The position numbers and the translations under genes are program-made. Below are positions 28,363 through 36,037 of a stretch of 64,000 nt of DNA, piece after piece; the stretch's first letter is position 1, and each line of letters opens with the position of its first letter. A model generated the notes under the pieces. That model ran no database searches. It saw only the letters and a program-made list of their open reading frames with translations, and was not told the DNA's origin. This DNA comes from Sphingobacterium sp. GVS05A (GTDB taxonomy: Bacteria; Bacteroidota; Bacteroidia; Sphingobacteriales; Sphingobacteriaceae), in the NCBI RefSeq assembly GCF_019969845.1, contig NZ_JAHXYR010000002.1:124001-188000 (forward strand). Direction: 5' to 3'.

Positions 28363-28965
28363 CTAGGAATTAGCTTTCTTCAAAATTCCCCTTTTCACGC
28401 CATCGTCAATTAAACTTTCGGCATATTCCCATAATACAGGTGAACCATCTCTGATCACACTCTTTTTTGCGTATACCTTATTATAGTTTACACCAGGTTC
28501 ATTCCAGGTACCCCCATTGTTAGAACTATTCTGCAACAGTGGTTCCAATCGGTCCATTGCTTTGGCGAACTGCGCTTCGCGAGTCTCCCCAGCTTCAAAC
28601 TCCTCCCAGATCGAAATGAGTTCTTCCGCTTGCTGCTCCGGTAACATTCCAAATATTCGTTTGGCGGCTAAACGCTCTTCCTCCGTATTACTATGTGCTT
28701 TTTCGTCATCATAGATAAAGGTATCTCCAGCATCAATTTCAACAATGTCATGTATCAATACCATTTTAATAACTTTCAATAGATCTATAGACTCGTCAGC
28801 ATGCTCAGCTAAAACAATAGCCATCAGCGCCAAATGCCAGCTGTGTTCGGCATCATTCTCACAACGATCACTATTAAAAAGCTTAGTCCTTCGCTGGATG
28901 TATTTCAACTTATCAATCTCCTTGATAAAATCAATCTGTTTCAACAATTTTTCGGATGTCATCAT
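28363..28965 (-). CDS. HD-domain hydrolase (YfbR-like)
   Basis: About 200 residues. The start at 28965 or 28962 (MMTSEKLL) is chosen because the longer frame starts with TTG at 28983, only a few bases from the probable transcription start. HD-superfamily residues are in ENDAEHSWHLALMA (His pair), LIHDIVEIDAGD (His-Asp) and KAMDRLEPLLQ (Asp). This is the pattern of 5'-deoxynucleotidase-like HD hydrolases. It likely acts on nucleotides in the cytoplasm. Confidence 0.9.
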   Translation of the reverse strand: MMTSEKLLKQIDFIKEIDKLKYIQRRTKLFNSDRCENDAEHSWHLALMAIVLAEHADESIDLLKVIKMVLIHDIVEIDAGDTFIYDDEKAHSNTEEERLAAKRIFGMLPEQQAEELISIWEEFEAGETREAQFAKAMDRLEPLLQNSSNNGGTWNEPGVNYNKVYAKKSVIRDGSPVLWEYAESLIDDGVKRGILKKANS

Positions 28966-28991
28966 GAATATATTATAGTACAATCAATATA

Positions 28992-29020
28992 CAAAGTTAG
29001 TGCTTTTATACACCTCACAA
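28992..29020 (-). promoter_or_regulatory. Promoter of the HD hydrolase gene
   Basis: On the minus strand TAACTTTG (28992-28999) is the -7 box and TTG (29018-29020) the -33 box, 18 bases apart. The -33 box lies inside the inverted repeat at 29013-29042. Confidence 0.65.
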
Positions 29021-29042
29021 TTGCCAAATGGCAATTGTGAGG
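29013..29042. promoter_or_regulatory. 13-bp inverted repeat, candidate operator
   Basis: A perfect inverted repeat with arms CCTCACAATTGCC and GGCAATTGTGAGG and a 4-base centre. It lies between divergent genes and covers the -33 box of the HD gene, and sits about 70 bases upstream of the -7 box of the flavin oxidoreductase gene. Position points to an operator for a dimeric repressor rather than a terminator; no T-run follows on either strand. Confidence 0.6.
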
Positions 29043-29111
29043 ACGATTTCAATTGCTATTTTATTGACATCCATAGGACAAACCAAGAGTCCTAGATCAG
29101 TATAGATTTAT

Positions 29112-29119
29112 TAAATTTG
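29112..29119 (+). promoter_or_regulatory. -7 box of the flavin oxidoreductase operon
   Basis: TAAATTTG fits TAnnTTTG and lies 26 bases before the ATG at 29146. It overlaps a small palindrome, ATTTGAT-N4-ATCAAAT (29115-29132). No -33 TTG was found at normal distance. Confidence 0.45.
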
Positions 29120-29145
29120 ATAAACATCAAATCTCGTCCCGACGA

Positions 29146-30168
29146 ATGAAGAAAATAGGATTTTTATCTTTTGGACATTGGTCCAAACACCCTGCTTATA
29201 GCACCCAAACAGCAAGTGACACATTACTTCAGTCAATAGATCTAGCTGTAGCAGCAGAAGAAATAGGCATAGACGGAGCTTATTTTCGTGTACATCATTT
29301 TGCCAATCAGTTAGCCTCTCCCTTTCCTTTATTGTCTGCCATTGGGGCAAAGACCAATACGATTGAAATAGGTACGGGAGTAATCGATATGCGCTATGAA
29401 AATCCACTTTATATGGTGGAAGATGCTGGGGCAGCCGATTTAATTTCAGAAGGCCGATTACAATTGGGTATCAGTAGGGGTTCACCTGAACAGGTAATAG
29501 ACGGATGGCGTTATTTTGGTTATGAGCTCGCTGAAGGTGAGAGCGACGCTGATATGGGCCGTAGGAAGGCTTTAGAATTCCTGGAAAAACTCAAAGGAAA
29601 AGGTTTTGCTGAACCAAATCCCTATCCGATGTTTCCGAACCCTCCGGGCTTACTTAGGCTAGAACCACACGCTGAAGGGTTGCGTGACCGTATCTGGTGG
29701 GGTGCAGCATCGAATGCGACAGCGGTATGGGCTGCTCAAAACAAGATGCACTTACAAAGTTCGACATTAAAGTACGATGAAAATGGAAAGCCTTTCCATA
29801 TACAACAGGCCGAACAGATACGTCTATATAAACAAACCTGGAAAGAAGCTGGACATCCTGGCGAACCCAGAGTTTCAGTCAGTCGGTCAATTTTTGCATT
29901 GGTTGATGATTTAGATAGGTATTATTTTGGACAGGAAGCAGATCGGGCCGACAAGATAGGTTTCATTGAAGCGGACAAACGCGCTATTTTTGGCCGTAGT
30001 TATGCGGCCGAGCCTGATCAGCTCATCAAAGAACTGGCTCAGGACGAAGCTATCCAAGAAGCTGATACTCTTCTCCTGACAATTCCAAATACCTTGGGTG
30101 TAGATTACAATATTCATGTACTTTCGGCTATTTTGGAACATGTTGCACCTGAGTTAGGCTGGCGCTAG
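29146..30168 (+). CDS. LLM-class flavin-dependent monooxygenase
   Basis: 340-residue bacterial-luciferase-like monooxygenase using FMNH2 supplied by a reductase. Features: the N-terminal strand KKIGFLSFGHW, AEEIGIDGAYFRVHHFA, IEIGTGVIDMRYENPLYMVEDAGAADL and RLQLGISRGSP, all typical of the TIM-barrel family. First gene of a three-gene unit with a flavoprotein monooxygenase (gap 12 bases) and a DUF1772 protein, suggesting oxidative attack on a xenobiotic or aromatic compound. The substrate is unknown. Confidence 0.92.
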   Translation: MKKIGFLSFGHWSKHPAYSTQTASDTLLQSIDLAVAAEEIGIDGAYFRVHHFANQLASPFPLLSAIGAKTNTIEIGTGVIDMRYENPLYMVEDAGAADLISEGRLQLGISRGSPEQVIDGWRYFGYELAEGESDADMGRRKALEFLEKLKGKGFAEPNPYPMFPNPPGLLRLEPHAEGLRDRIWWGAASNATAVWAAQNKMHLQSSTLKYDENGKPFHIQQAEQIRLYKQTWKEAGHPGEPRVSVSRSIFALVDDLDRYYFGQEADRADKIGFIEADKRAIFGRSYAAEPDQLIKELAQDEAIQEADTLLLTIPNTLGVDYNIHVLSAILEHVAPELGWR

Positions 30169-30180
30169 ATATCCTAATTG

Positions 30181-31266
30181 ATGATAAACAATATTCGTTA
30201 CAAAACCAAAATTGCGATAATCGGTGCAGGACAAGCCGGGCTTTCTTCTGCTTATCATTTAAAGAAATTGGGATTGGAGATTAATCAGGACTTCATTATT
30301 TTGGATGAAGCCCCTGCTCCTGGTGGTGCTTGGCAATTTCGCTGGTCTTCGCTCACATTAAGTACGGTTAACAAAATCCATGACCTACCAGGTATGTCAT
30401 TTGAAGAAACATTGACAAATAATGAGACCGAGGTACAGGCAAATATAGCTGTCCCACATTATTTCGATCTCTATGAAAAAAGGTATGGGCTAGAAGTTTA
30501 TCGACCACTTAAAGTTGATAAGGTATCTTCGCATGGGCAACGTTTTCATATAGATACTGCTGAAACGTTGTTTTCTGCAGCGGGCATCATTAACGCCACA
30601 GGCACCTGGGAGAACCCTTATATCCCTTTATACCCAGGGGCAGCACTATTTCAAGGAGAGCAACTTCATACAAGAGATTTCAAAACAGCAGACTATTTCA
30701 GAAACAAGCATGTTATTATAGTCGGTGGCGGAATATCTGCCATCCAATTGTTGGATCAGATTTCGGAAGTGACTACAACAACATGGGTCACACGACGTCC
30801 CCCACTATTTCGTGAAGGCCCTTTTGATGATATGGCGGGTCACAATGCTGTTGCTATGGTAGAGGAGCGTGTGCGGCAAGGGTTACCACCGCTATCAGTT
30901 GTATCCGTGACGGGACTGCCTTATTCAGCTGAAATCCGCGCGATGGAAAAACGAGGGGTACTCACACGGCTTCCCATGTTTAGTGAGATCACTAAAACCG
31001 GTGTGAAATGGGAAGATGGCAGGGAAGAAAAAGCAGATATTATCCTTTGGAATACGGGTTTCAAAAGTGCATTGGAACATTTAGATCCGGTACTGCCCAA
31101 AGAAGAAAATGGAGGCATCTTAATGGATGGGCGACTCGCCACAAGGATCGCCAAGGAACCCCGAATTCATCTGGTCGGCTACGGTCCTTCCGCCTCCACA
31201 ATCGGGGCCAACCGCGCCGGAAGCGCAGCAGCAAGGGAACTTGTAAAAACATTAAACCTTTTGTAA
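30181..31266 (+). CDS. FAD-dependent monooxygenase, CzcO-like
   Basis: 361 residues from the ATG at 30181 (TTG one codon earlier). Class B flavoprotein monooxygenase-like: the FAD-binding GAGQAG at about residue 14 (IAIIGAGQAGLSSAYHLK), the downstream ATGTWENP and the NAD(P)H-binding GGGISA (IIVGGGISAIQLL). The ATG-like NTGFKSAL motif lies near the C-terminus, with a final GYGPSASTIGANRAG FAD contact. Second gene of the operon; it may act on the same substrate as the LLM enzyme or on metal or N-hydroxylation chemistry. Confidence 0.9.
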   Translation: MINNIRYKTKIAIIGAGQAGLSSAYHLKKLGLEINQDFIILDEAPAPGGAWQFRWSSLTLSTVNKIHDLPGMSFEETLTNNETEVQANIAVPHYFDLYEKRYGLEVYRPLKVDKVSSHGQRFHIDTAETLFSAAGIINATGTWENPYIPLYPGAALFQGEQLHTRDFKTADYFRNKHVIIVGGGISAIQLLDQISEVTTTTWVTRRPPLFREGPFDDMAGHNAVAMVEERVRQGLPPLSVVSVTGLPYSAEIRAMEKRGVLTRLPMFSEITKTGVKWEDGREEKADIILWNTGFKSALEHLDPVLPKEENGGILMDGRLATRIAKEPRIHLVGYGPSASTIGANRAGSAAARELVKTLNLL

Positions 31267-31304
31267 TGTTATCTAGGTCAAGATTAAAAATAAACTTACC
31301 ACCA

Positions 31305-31802
31305 ATGAAATTACAAGAAATCACTTTAGCTGCTGCTGTGATAACATCGGCATTAATATCCGGGCTCTTTTTCGCCTACACGTTTTCCGTCAATCTTGGA
31401 CTTCACAAACTGGATGACAGGGGATATTTGATGGCAATGCAAAATATCAATAGAGAAATCTTAAATCCAGTATTTTACAGCTGTTTTTTAGGAGCACCAT
31501 TATTATTGATTGCATCATCGGTGATGTATTTCGATTTATCTTCTCCAAAATTCTATTTGATCGCAGCTGCATGTGCAAGTTATATCATCGGTGTATTTAT
31601 TATTACGGCTGCAAAGAATGTTCCGCTAAACAATCAATTGGATACATTAGATATTGCAGGTGCACCGTCTGATGCTTTAAATCGAATGCGTCTCCTTATT
31701 GAGGAACCTTGGGTATTCTGGAATAATCTGCGAACGGTGTTCTCTTTCATAACCTTAGTCTGTTTAATTATCAGTCTTATATTTTTCAAATCCAAAGATT
31801 AA
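31305..31802 (+). CDS. DUF1772 membrane protein (anthrone-oxygenase-like)
   Basis: 165 residues from the ATG at 31305; the open frame upstream to 31008 overlaps the monooxygenase gene in another frame and is not coding. Four membrane segments are predicted (ITLAAAVITSALISGLFFAYTF; FYSCFLGAPLLLIASSVMYF; FYLIAAACASYIIGVFIITAA; TVFSFITLVCLIISLIFF). NVPLNNQLD in the third loop and WNNLRT near the end are family features. Last gene of the operon. Confidence 0.88.
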   Translation: MKLQEITLAAAVITSALISGLFFAYTFSVNLGLHKLDDRGYLMAMQNINREILNPVFYSCFLGAPLLLIASSVMYFDLSSPKFYLIAAACASYIIGVFIITAAKNVPLNNQLDTLDIAGAPSDALNRMRLLIEEPWVFWNNLRTVFSFITLVCLIISLIFFKSKD

Positions 31803-32146
31803 CGACGGTAAAAAAAGGCATATTTCCTTCCATATTATTCCAAGCTACATTGTAATTCGTTTAGTGGGTTACCTAATGAGGTAGCCTTTCCTCCATTTAA
31901 GCTTTCTAAACCGACCCTTTTTGCACATACATCCCCATACCATCTCCCTTAATAAAAGTACTGATGTAGCGGAAAACGGATCATGCAAAAAGACGAAAAA
32001 AGCAAAAGTGCATACGGATTTAAATTCATTGTCAACGGATTTAAATCCTGCGATAAAGCATAACAGATTCTATTGTACTTTTATAAAAAAAAGAAGAAAA
32101 GATCCAGATGAAATCATCTTGAGTATAAACTAATAAAAAAAATCCA
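31803..32146. other. 344-base intergenic region
   Basis: Contains the hairpin at 31867-31890 and a close direct repeat of ACGGATTTAAAT (about 32014 and 32034). No gene recognised; a 70-codon plus-strand frame here has no family features and lacks a good start. Confidence 0.45.
31867..31890 (+). terminator. Candidate terminator of the flavin oxidoreductase operon
   Basis: An 8-bp stem with one G-U pair (GGTTACCT with AGGTAGCC, loop of 4) followed by a short T-rich stretch, 65 bases past the DUF1772 stop. Confidence 0.45.
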
Positions 32147-32650
32147 ATGAAAACACAAAACATAATCCCCGCCCTATTATTGTCCTCCATAGGTTTAATG
32201 TCCTTATCTGCATGTAATGGAACATCAGTAGATACGATTAAAGCCATGGAATCCAACTATGACAATCAGAATAAAACCATCGAGTTAACCGGTGAATTTG
32301 ATGCTCCCTCCTTTACCTTTTCATCAGGCAAATCGAAGACCATGTCAATGAATTTTGTTGTAAAACCTCATGCAATCAGTTCGGAGAAATTTACAGCATT
32401 CAGTGTTATGTTACCTGTTGGAACAGAAAAAAACAGTGTTCTATTTGAACTCCCAGCAGACCAAAAAAACTATACATTAAAAAACTTCCATGTCATTGAT
32501 AAAAACGGAGAGAAAATCAATCTCGATACGCATACCACATTTAAAATGACGGGTACTGTACATTACAGTGAATTAGAAAAACCTGAAGGTGAAAGGGACA
32601 AAAGCAATTTCAACTATAAAATAACTGACGTAACCTTCGAAAAAGATTAA
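32147..32650 (+). CDS. Lipoprotein of unknown function
   Basis: 167 residues with a lipoprotein signal (lipobox LSAC, Cys 23). The mature domain has alternating strands (NKTIELTGEFDAPSFTF; MSMNFVVKPHAIS; FKMTGTVHYSE; YKITDVTFEKD) suggesting a small beta-barrel resembling tRNA_anti-like or OB-type lipoproteins. No catalytic residues. Probable ribosome-binding region is AT-rich without a clear AGGA. Confidence 0.7.
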   Translation: MKTQNIIPALLLSSIGLMSLSACNGTSVDTIKAMESNYDNQNKTIELTGEFDAPSFTFSSGKSKTMSMNFVVKPHAISSEKFTAFSVMLPVGTEKNSVLFELPADQKNYTLKNFHVIDKNGEKINLDTHTTFKMTGTVHYSELEKPEGERDKSNFNYKITDVTFEKD

Positions 32651-33038
32651 AAAATCATGCTATAAACCCGATCAAACTCGTTAATAAAAACTAAAAATAT
32701 GATCAATATTTAGCTTGGAAACAGCTTCTCTTTTGGATGGGTAATTATTGGATTTGCCCTTATCATGGCTCTGGGGATTTACATCGCTTATAGAAAACAA
32801 CACGCAATTAAAATAAAATATGTTCTTGCCGTTATCATTATGTTAGTTGTAGGCATAAAATGGCTTTTTGAAAAATAAAAGCAATCTTCTCCAATAGCTG
32901 TTTTTTTAGATTTTAAAAACGGAAGAGCGCACAAGTACACAACAGAACTTTAACACTTGAATAAATTTATTTTTGTAAATTCAAGTTTAAATGTTCGAAT
33001 CAATCGTGATCGATGCCATTGTTAAATGTAAATTTATC
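32651..33038. other. 388-base region with an interrupted small ORF
   Basis: Between the lipoprotein and the secreted protein gene. It contains the amber-interrupted frame at 32699-32878 described separately, then an AT-rich stretch with no recognisable element. The ATG at 32991 is in frame with the next gene but would prepend residues with no signal character. Confidence 0.5.
32699..32878 (+). pseudogene. Small membrane protein with an amber codon at position 5
   Basis: Reading from the ATG at 32699 gives MINI, then TAG at 32711-32713. The same frame then encodes two hydrophobic stretches (FGWVIIGFALIMALGIYIAY; VLAVIIMLVVGIKWLF), ending at 32878, like a small two-segment membrane protein. 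It may be a pseudogene, a shortened protein from the ATG at 32765 (37 residues), or a sequencing error. Confidence 0.45.
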
Positions 33039-34121
33039 ATGAAATTTATTTTCACTTGTGTTCTCTTTTCCATACAACTATTTGTATCTGCTCAAGAACG
33101 ACCCCAACTTATTCCGTTCAAATTTGAAGGTAAATTGGGTTTAATGGATGTATCCACAGCAGAACCTGTGTATCCGGACGCTCTAATGGATGGCCCGAAC
33201 AGATATTATGTCATTGGAGACTTCTGTAGTTATATTATCTCGAAAAATGAAAAGGAAGATGCTGTAGTTGATGCCTATTCGGGACAGGAACAGTTTTCTG
33301 GGCATTTTGATAGTGCATGTGGCCGCTTGAAAATCAACAAAGACAGTTATTATCACTTTGAAGTGGGTGGAAACTCAGCTCTCTTAAAGCCCGGAAGTCC
33401 TCTTATACAGCTAACAATCCGATACCAAAGCATTGAACCAAATCATGACGCGTGGGACAATGAAAGCTTGGATGGCAAGCAATATATCTGGGCATTAAAA
33501 ACGGATAAAACCTACGATGTTTTGAGTGCCGATAAAAACTTTGCGCGTATAAATTCCTTACCGAATTTTGAAAGTTTTGATCTGGTATATCGAATAAATG
33601 AAGATGCCCCCATAACTTTGGTTGGATTTGTCTTGGGTAGCAAAAATGCTATTCAACGTGCTTTCGGCCAGAAATATAATATTCCAGAATCTAACCAAAT
33701 GGTTGAAGTCTATGATATACATTTTAAAAAATTAGGCAATACAATTTACCAGAATGTAGCAATCAAACAACTATTCAATCATGAAATTGAACTACGGGGT
33801 AGTATGATGCCTCCACCAAACCTTGAAAACCAGATAATCACCTCTCAAAATAAAACAATTGTATTGAACGACGAATTTAGCTTAATTCCAGCAAAAGATG
33901 ATCAGACACAATTGGTCCTTGTCAATACGCAGCAAGGAAATGCTTCCATCTTAGGAAATGGCCACTTCGATTACAGGTACATCAGCACAACCCAAAATTT
34001 AAAAGCGCTCCTACAGATAAGACATGCGAAAACTGGAACTTTTTTTTATTTTGATTTTAACGGGTTTTATTTCCCAAAAGGAGTTCCTTTAATCCCCAAG
34101 AATTACAGAAAATGGAACTAG
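33039..34121 (+). CDS. Secreted protein with WG-repeat-like start, unknown function
   Basis: 360 residues from the ATG at 33039, chosen for its signal peptide (FIFTCVLFSIQLFVSAQ). Immediately after it the segment PFKFEGKLGLMDVSTAEPVYP resembles one WG-repeat unit (bulky strand, GLM-like turn, acidic loop). The rest is beta-rich with no recognised domain. It may be periplasmic or surface-exposed. No operon partner is evident; the next gene starts 65 bases later. Confidence 0.7.
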   Translation: MKFIFTCVLFSIQLFVSAQERPQLIPFKFEGKLGLMDVSTAEPVYPDALMDGPNRYYVIGDFCSYIISKNEKEDAVVDAYSGQEQFSGHFDSACGRLKINKDSYYHFEVGGNSALLKPGSPLIQLTIRYQSIEPNHDAWDNESLDGKQYIWALKTDKTYDVLSADKNFARINSLPNFESFDLVYRINEDAPITLVGFVLGSKNAIQRAFGQKYNIPESNQMVEVYDIHFKKLGNTIYQNVAIKQLFNHEIELRGSMMPPPNLENQIITSQNKTIVLNDEFSLIPAKDDQTQLVLVNTQQGNASILGNGHFDYRYISTTQNLKALLQIRHAKTGTFFYFDFNGFYFPKGVPLIPKNYRKWN

Positions 34122-34186
34122 AGGAACGAAGTAAGGTTTCAATAGAAAATAGACAAAATAGGATCACAAAAAACAATTTTTAACAG

Positions 34187-34588
34187 ATGATTACTTTAGT
34201 TTTAGTATTAAGCGTAATTTTGGCAACAGTTGCTTTTCTAGTCACTGAAGAGAATGCAGACTCGTCCCTTTCTGGATATAACACCCTTTCGTCAACAGAA
34301 AAGCAACAATTTGACATAAAGGCTTTTGTCCCATATTTTAGAAAATTTCATCTATCACTAGCTGTTTCATATTTGTTGATTTCCCTCTTCCTTCTCTTCG
34401 CTATCAGTTCGTATTGGGCAAAGATTTTTAGTATAGCTTATCCCTTACTTGCTTATATATTTTTTATTTGGAAAGCGAACAGTTTTTTCATAAAAAGGAA
34501 TAAAAAACAGTATATCCTTTCAATTACTGTCATTTGCTTTCTTCTTATTGTTCTTTTAGTGATTATGATCCAATTTTTAGAGAGCTAA
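34187..34588 (+). CDS. DUF3784-like membrane protein
   Basis: 133 residues. The N-terminal membrane segment is followed by a SGYNTLSSTEKQQFD stretch characteristic of DUF3784 proteins, then three further membrane segments (LSLAVSYLLISLFLLFAI; FSIAYPLLAYIFFIW; YILSITVICFLLIVLLVIMIQF). Function unknown. Confidence 0.72.
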   Translation: MITLVLVLSVILATVAFLVTEENADSSLSGYNTLSSTEKQQFDIKAFVPYFRKFHLSLAVSYLLISLFLLFAISSYWAKIFSIAYPLLAYIFFIWKANSFFIKRNKKQYILSITVICFLLIVLLVIMIQFLES

Positions 34589-34671
34589 TTCTGTGATCGC
34601 CGTAATCAATTTTGATTAGATAAGAAGTATCAAAAAACTATTTCTAATTTTATAGGATTATAATTGACCAC

Positions 34672-35223
34672 ATGGACAAGCGATCAGAACATCTACAACA
34701 ATGGATTGATATCTATAGTGATACACTTCTCAATAGCGCTCTTTTTTTGCTTTCAGACCGACAAGATGCGGAAGATATAGTCCAAAATGTATTTATGTCT
34801 GCATTCGAATCATACCATTCTTTCCAGGGGCGGAGCAATGTAAAGACTTGGCTAATGGCTATTCTTAAGAATAAAGTCGCTGAGTTTTACCGTAAAAAGT
34901 ACCGACATACAGGCAATATTCCACTAGATCATTATTTTGATAATGAGGGATCATGGAAACATAATGATGTTCTACAAGACTGGAATGAAAAAGACGACAA
35001 CCTCCTTGACAACAACGATTTTAATAGCGTAATTGCTGAGTGTATGGACAAATTGCCCCTAAAATGGCTTATCCCGGTAAAGCTCTATTATTTAGAAGAA
35101 AAAAAAGCGGCTAGCGTATGTCAGGAAACTGGCCTTACGACAACTAATCTATGGAAAATCCTCCAACGAAGTCGTATGCAACTTCGGGAGTGCCTGGAAT
35201 TTAACTGGTTTAATATCTCATGA
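34672..35223 (+). CDS. ECF RNA polymerase sigma factor
   Basis: 183 residues. Region 2 is visible at about 20-85 (LLSDRQDAEDIVQNVFMSAFESYHSF; VKTWLMAILKNKVAEFYRKK), and region 4 at about 122-175 (MDKLPLKWLIPVKLYYLEEKKAASVCQETGLTTTNLWKILQRSRMQLRECL). Unlike FecI-type factors it has no FecR partner; the next gene, 11 bases on, encodes a ZAS-type anti-sigma factor. Probable target genes are its own operon with DUF417 and msrAB. Confidence 0.93.
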   Translation: MDKRSEHLQQWIDIYSDTLLNSALFLLSDRQDAEDIVQNVFMSAFESYHSFQGRSNVKTWLMAILKNKVAEFYRKKYRHTGNIPLDHYFDNEGSWKHNDVLQDWNEKDDNLLDNNDFNSVIAECMDKLPLKWLIPVKLYYLEEKKAASVCQETGLTTTNLWKILQRSRMQLRECLEFNWFNIS

Positions 35224-35234
35224 TTTCGTAAGCA

Positions 35235-35504
35235 ATGATAAAACAACTCATTCATATATTGGTAATGCCCTGCAAACAAGCAACACTGCTTATCGAACAG
35301 CAAAATGCTGGTGAGATTCCATTTTTCCAAAAAATACGCTTAAGGCTACATCTTATGATCTGTAAGTGGTGCAGTGCCTATAACCGCAAAGTACATGCAA
35401 TGGAAAGTATGATAAAAAAGATATTCACACAAGATGCTCCCGAAAAATTCAGTAAAAATGAACTAGAACTCTTTAAAGACAAATTAAAAGACAAGTTAAA
35501 ATAA
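35235..35504 (+). CDS. Soluble ZAS-type (zinc-binding) anti-sigma factor
   Basis: 89 residues without any membrane segment. The zinc-associated anti-sigma motif is seen as His 39, Cys 43 and Cys 46 (RLHLMICKWCSAYN, H-x3-C-x2-C), with an upstream Cys 13 that can act as fourth ligand. In RsrA-type proteins oxidation of these cysteines releases the sigma factor; that mechanism is inferred here. It lies directly after the sigma gene and before DUF417 and msrAB, which fits a redox sensor. Confidence 0.82.
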   Translation: MIKQLIHILVMPCKQATLLIEQQNAGEIPFFQKIRLRLHLMICKWCSAYNRKVHAMESMIKKIFTQDAPEKFSKNELELFKDKLKDKLK

Positions 35505-35581
35505 AAGGATTTTTTTGTCAGGATTTTGAAGTGCATGCTACTAAAAGGGAAACAGTAAGTACAAATTAAAATTTTAGAAAA

Positions 35582-36031
35582 ATGCATCTCATAACGCAAA
35601 CAAAAAATTCCCCCCCATCATCGCAATGGGGTTTCTACATTTCAACATTCGGCATAGTCTTCATTCTTCTGTGGCTTGGGGTTTTCAAATTTACCCCAAC
35701 GGAGGCGATGGCCATAAAGCCATTGATAGCGAATCATCCACTCTCTTCCTGGCTATACAAACTATGGAGTGAACAAATGGTGTCCAATATTGTTGGTATT
35801 GTTGAAATAGCTGTTGCCATACTTATCTTACTGAGTTTAAAATTTAAGCAATTGAGACGATACGCCGGAATTGGGGTATGTATTATTTTTACGATGACTT
35901 TAAGTTATCTTTTTACAACACCAAATATGTTCAAACATGTAGACGGAGTTCCTGTGACAGATTTCTTTATCCTTAAGGATATACTATTTCTTGGCTTTGG
36001 AATCAGTTTATTGCAATCAGCTAAAAAATAA
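35582..36031 (+). CDS. DUF417 (YkgB/RclC-like) inner-membrane protein
   Basis: 149 residues with four membrane segments (YISTFGIVFILLWLGVFKF; VSNIVGIVEIAVAILILL; YAGIGVCIIFTMTLSYLFTT; FFILKDILFLGFGISLL). Family marks include WLGVFKFTPTEAMAIKPLIANHPLSSWLY and FFILKDILFLG. The E. coli member RclC belongs to the reactive-chlorine defence operon. Its position between the ZAS anti-sigma gene and msrAB supports a hypochlorite or oxidant role here; the molecular function is unknown. Confidence 0.9.
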   Translation: MHLITQTKNSPPSSQWGFYISTFGIVFILLWLGVFKFTPTEAMAIKPLIANHPLSSWLYKLWSEQMVSNIVGIVEIAVAILILLSLKFKQLRRYAGIGVCIIFTMTLSYLFTTPNMFKHVDGVPVTDFFILKDILFLGFGISLLQSAKK

Positions 36032-36037
36032 AAGATC

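Noticed and set aside
31008-31304. N-terminal extension of the DUF1772 gene
   Set aside because: Lies inside the monooxygenase gene in another frame; membrane protein begins cleanly at 31305.
31921-32133. 70-codon plus-strand frame
   Set aside because: Low-complexity lysine-rich translation, no recognised domain, weak start.
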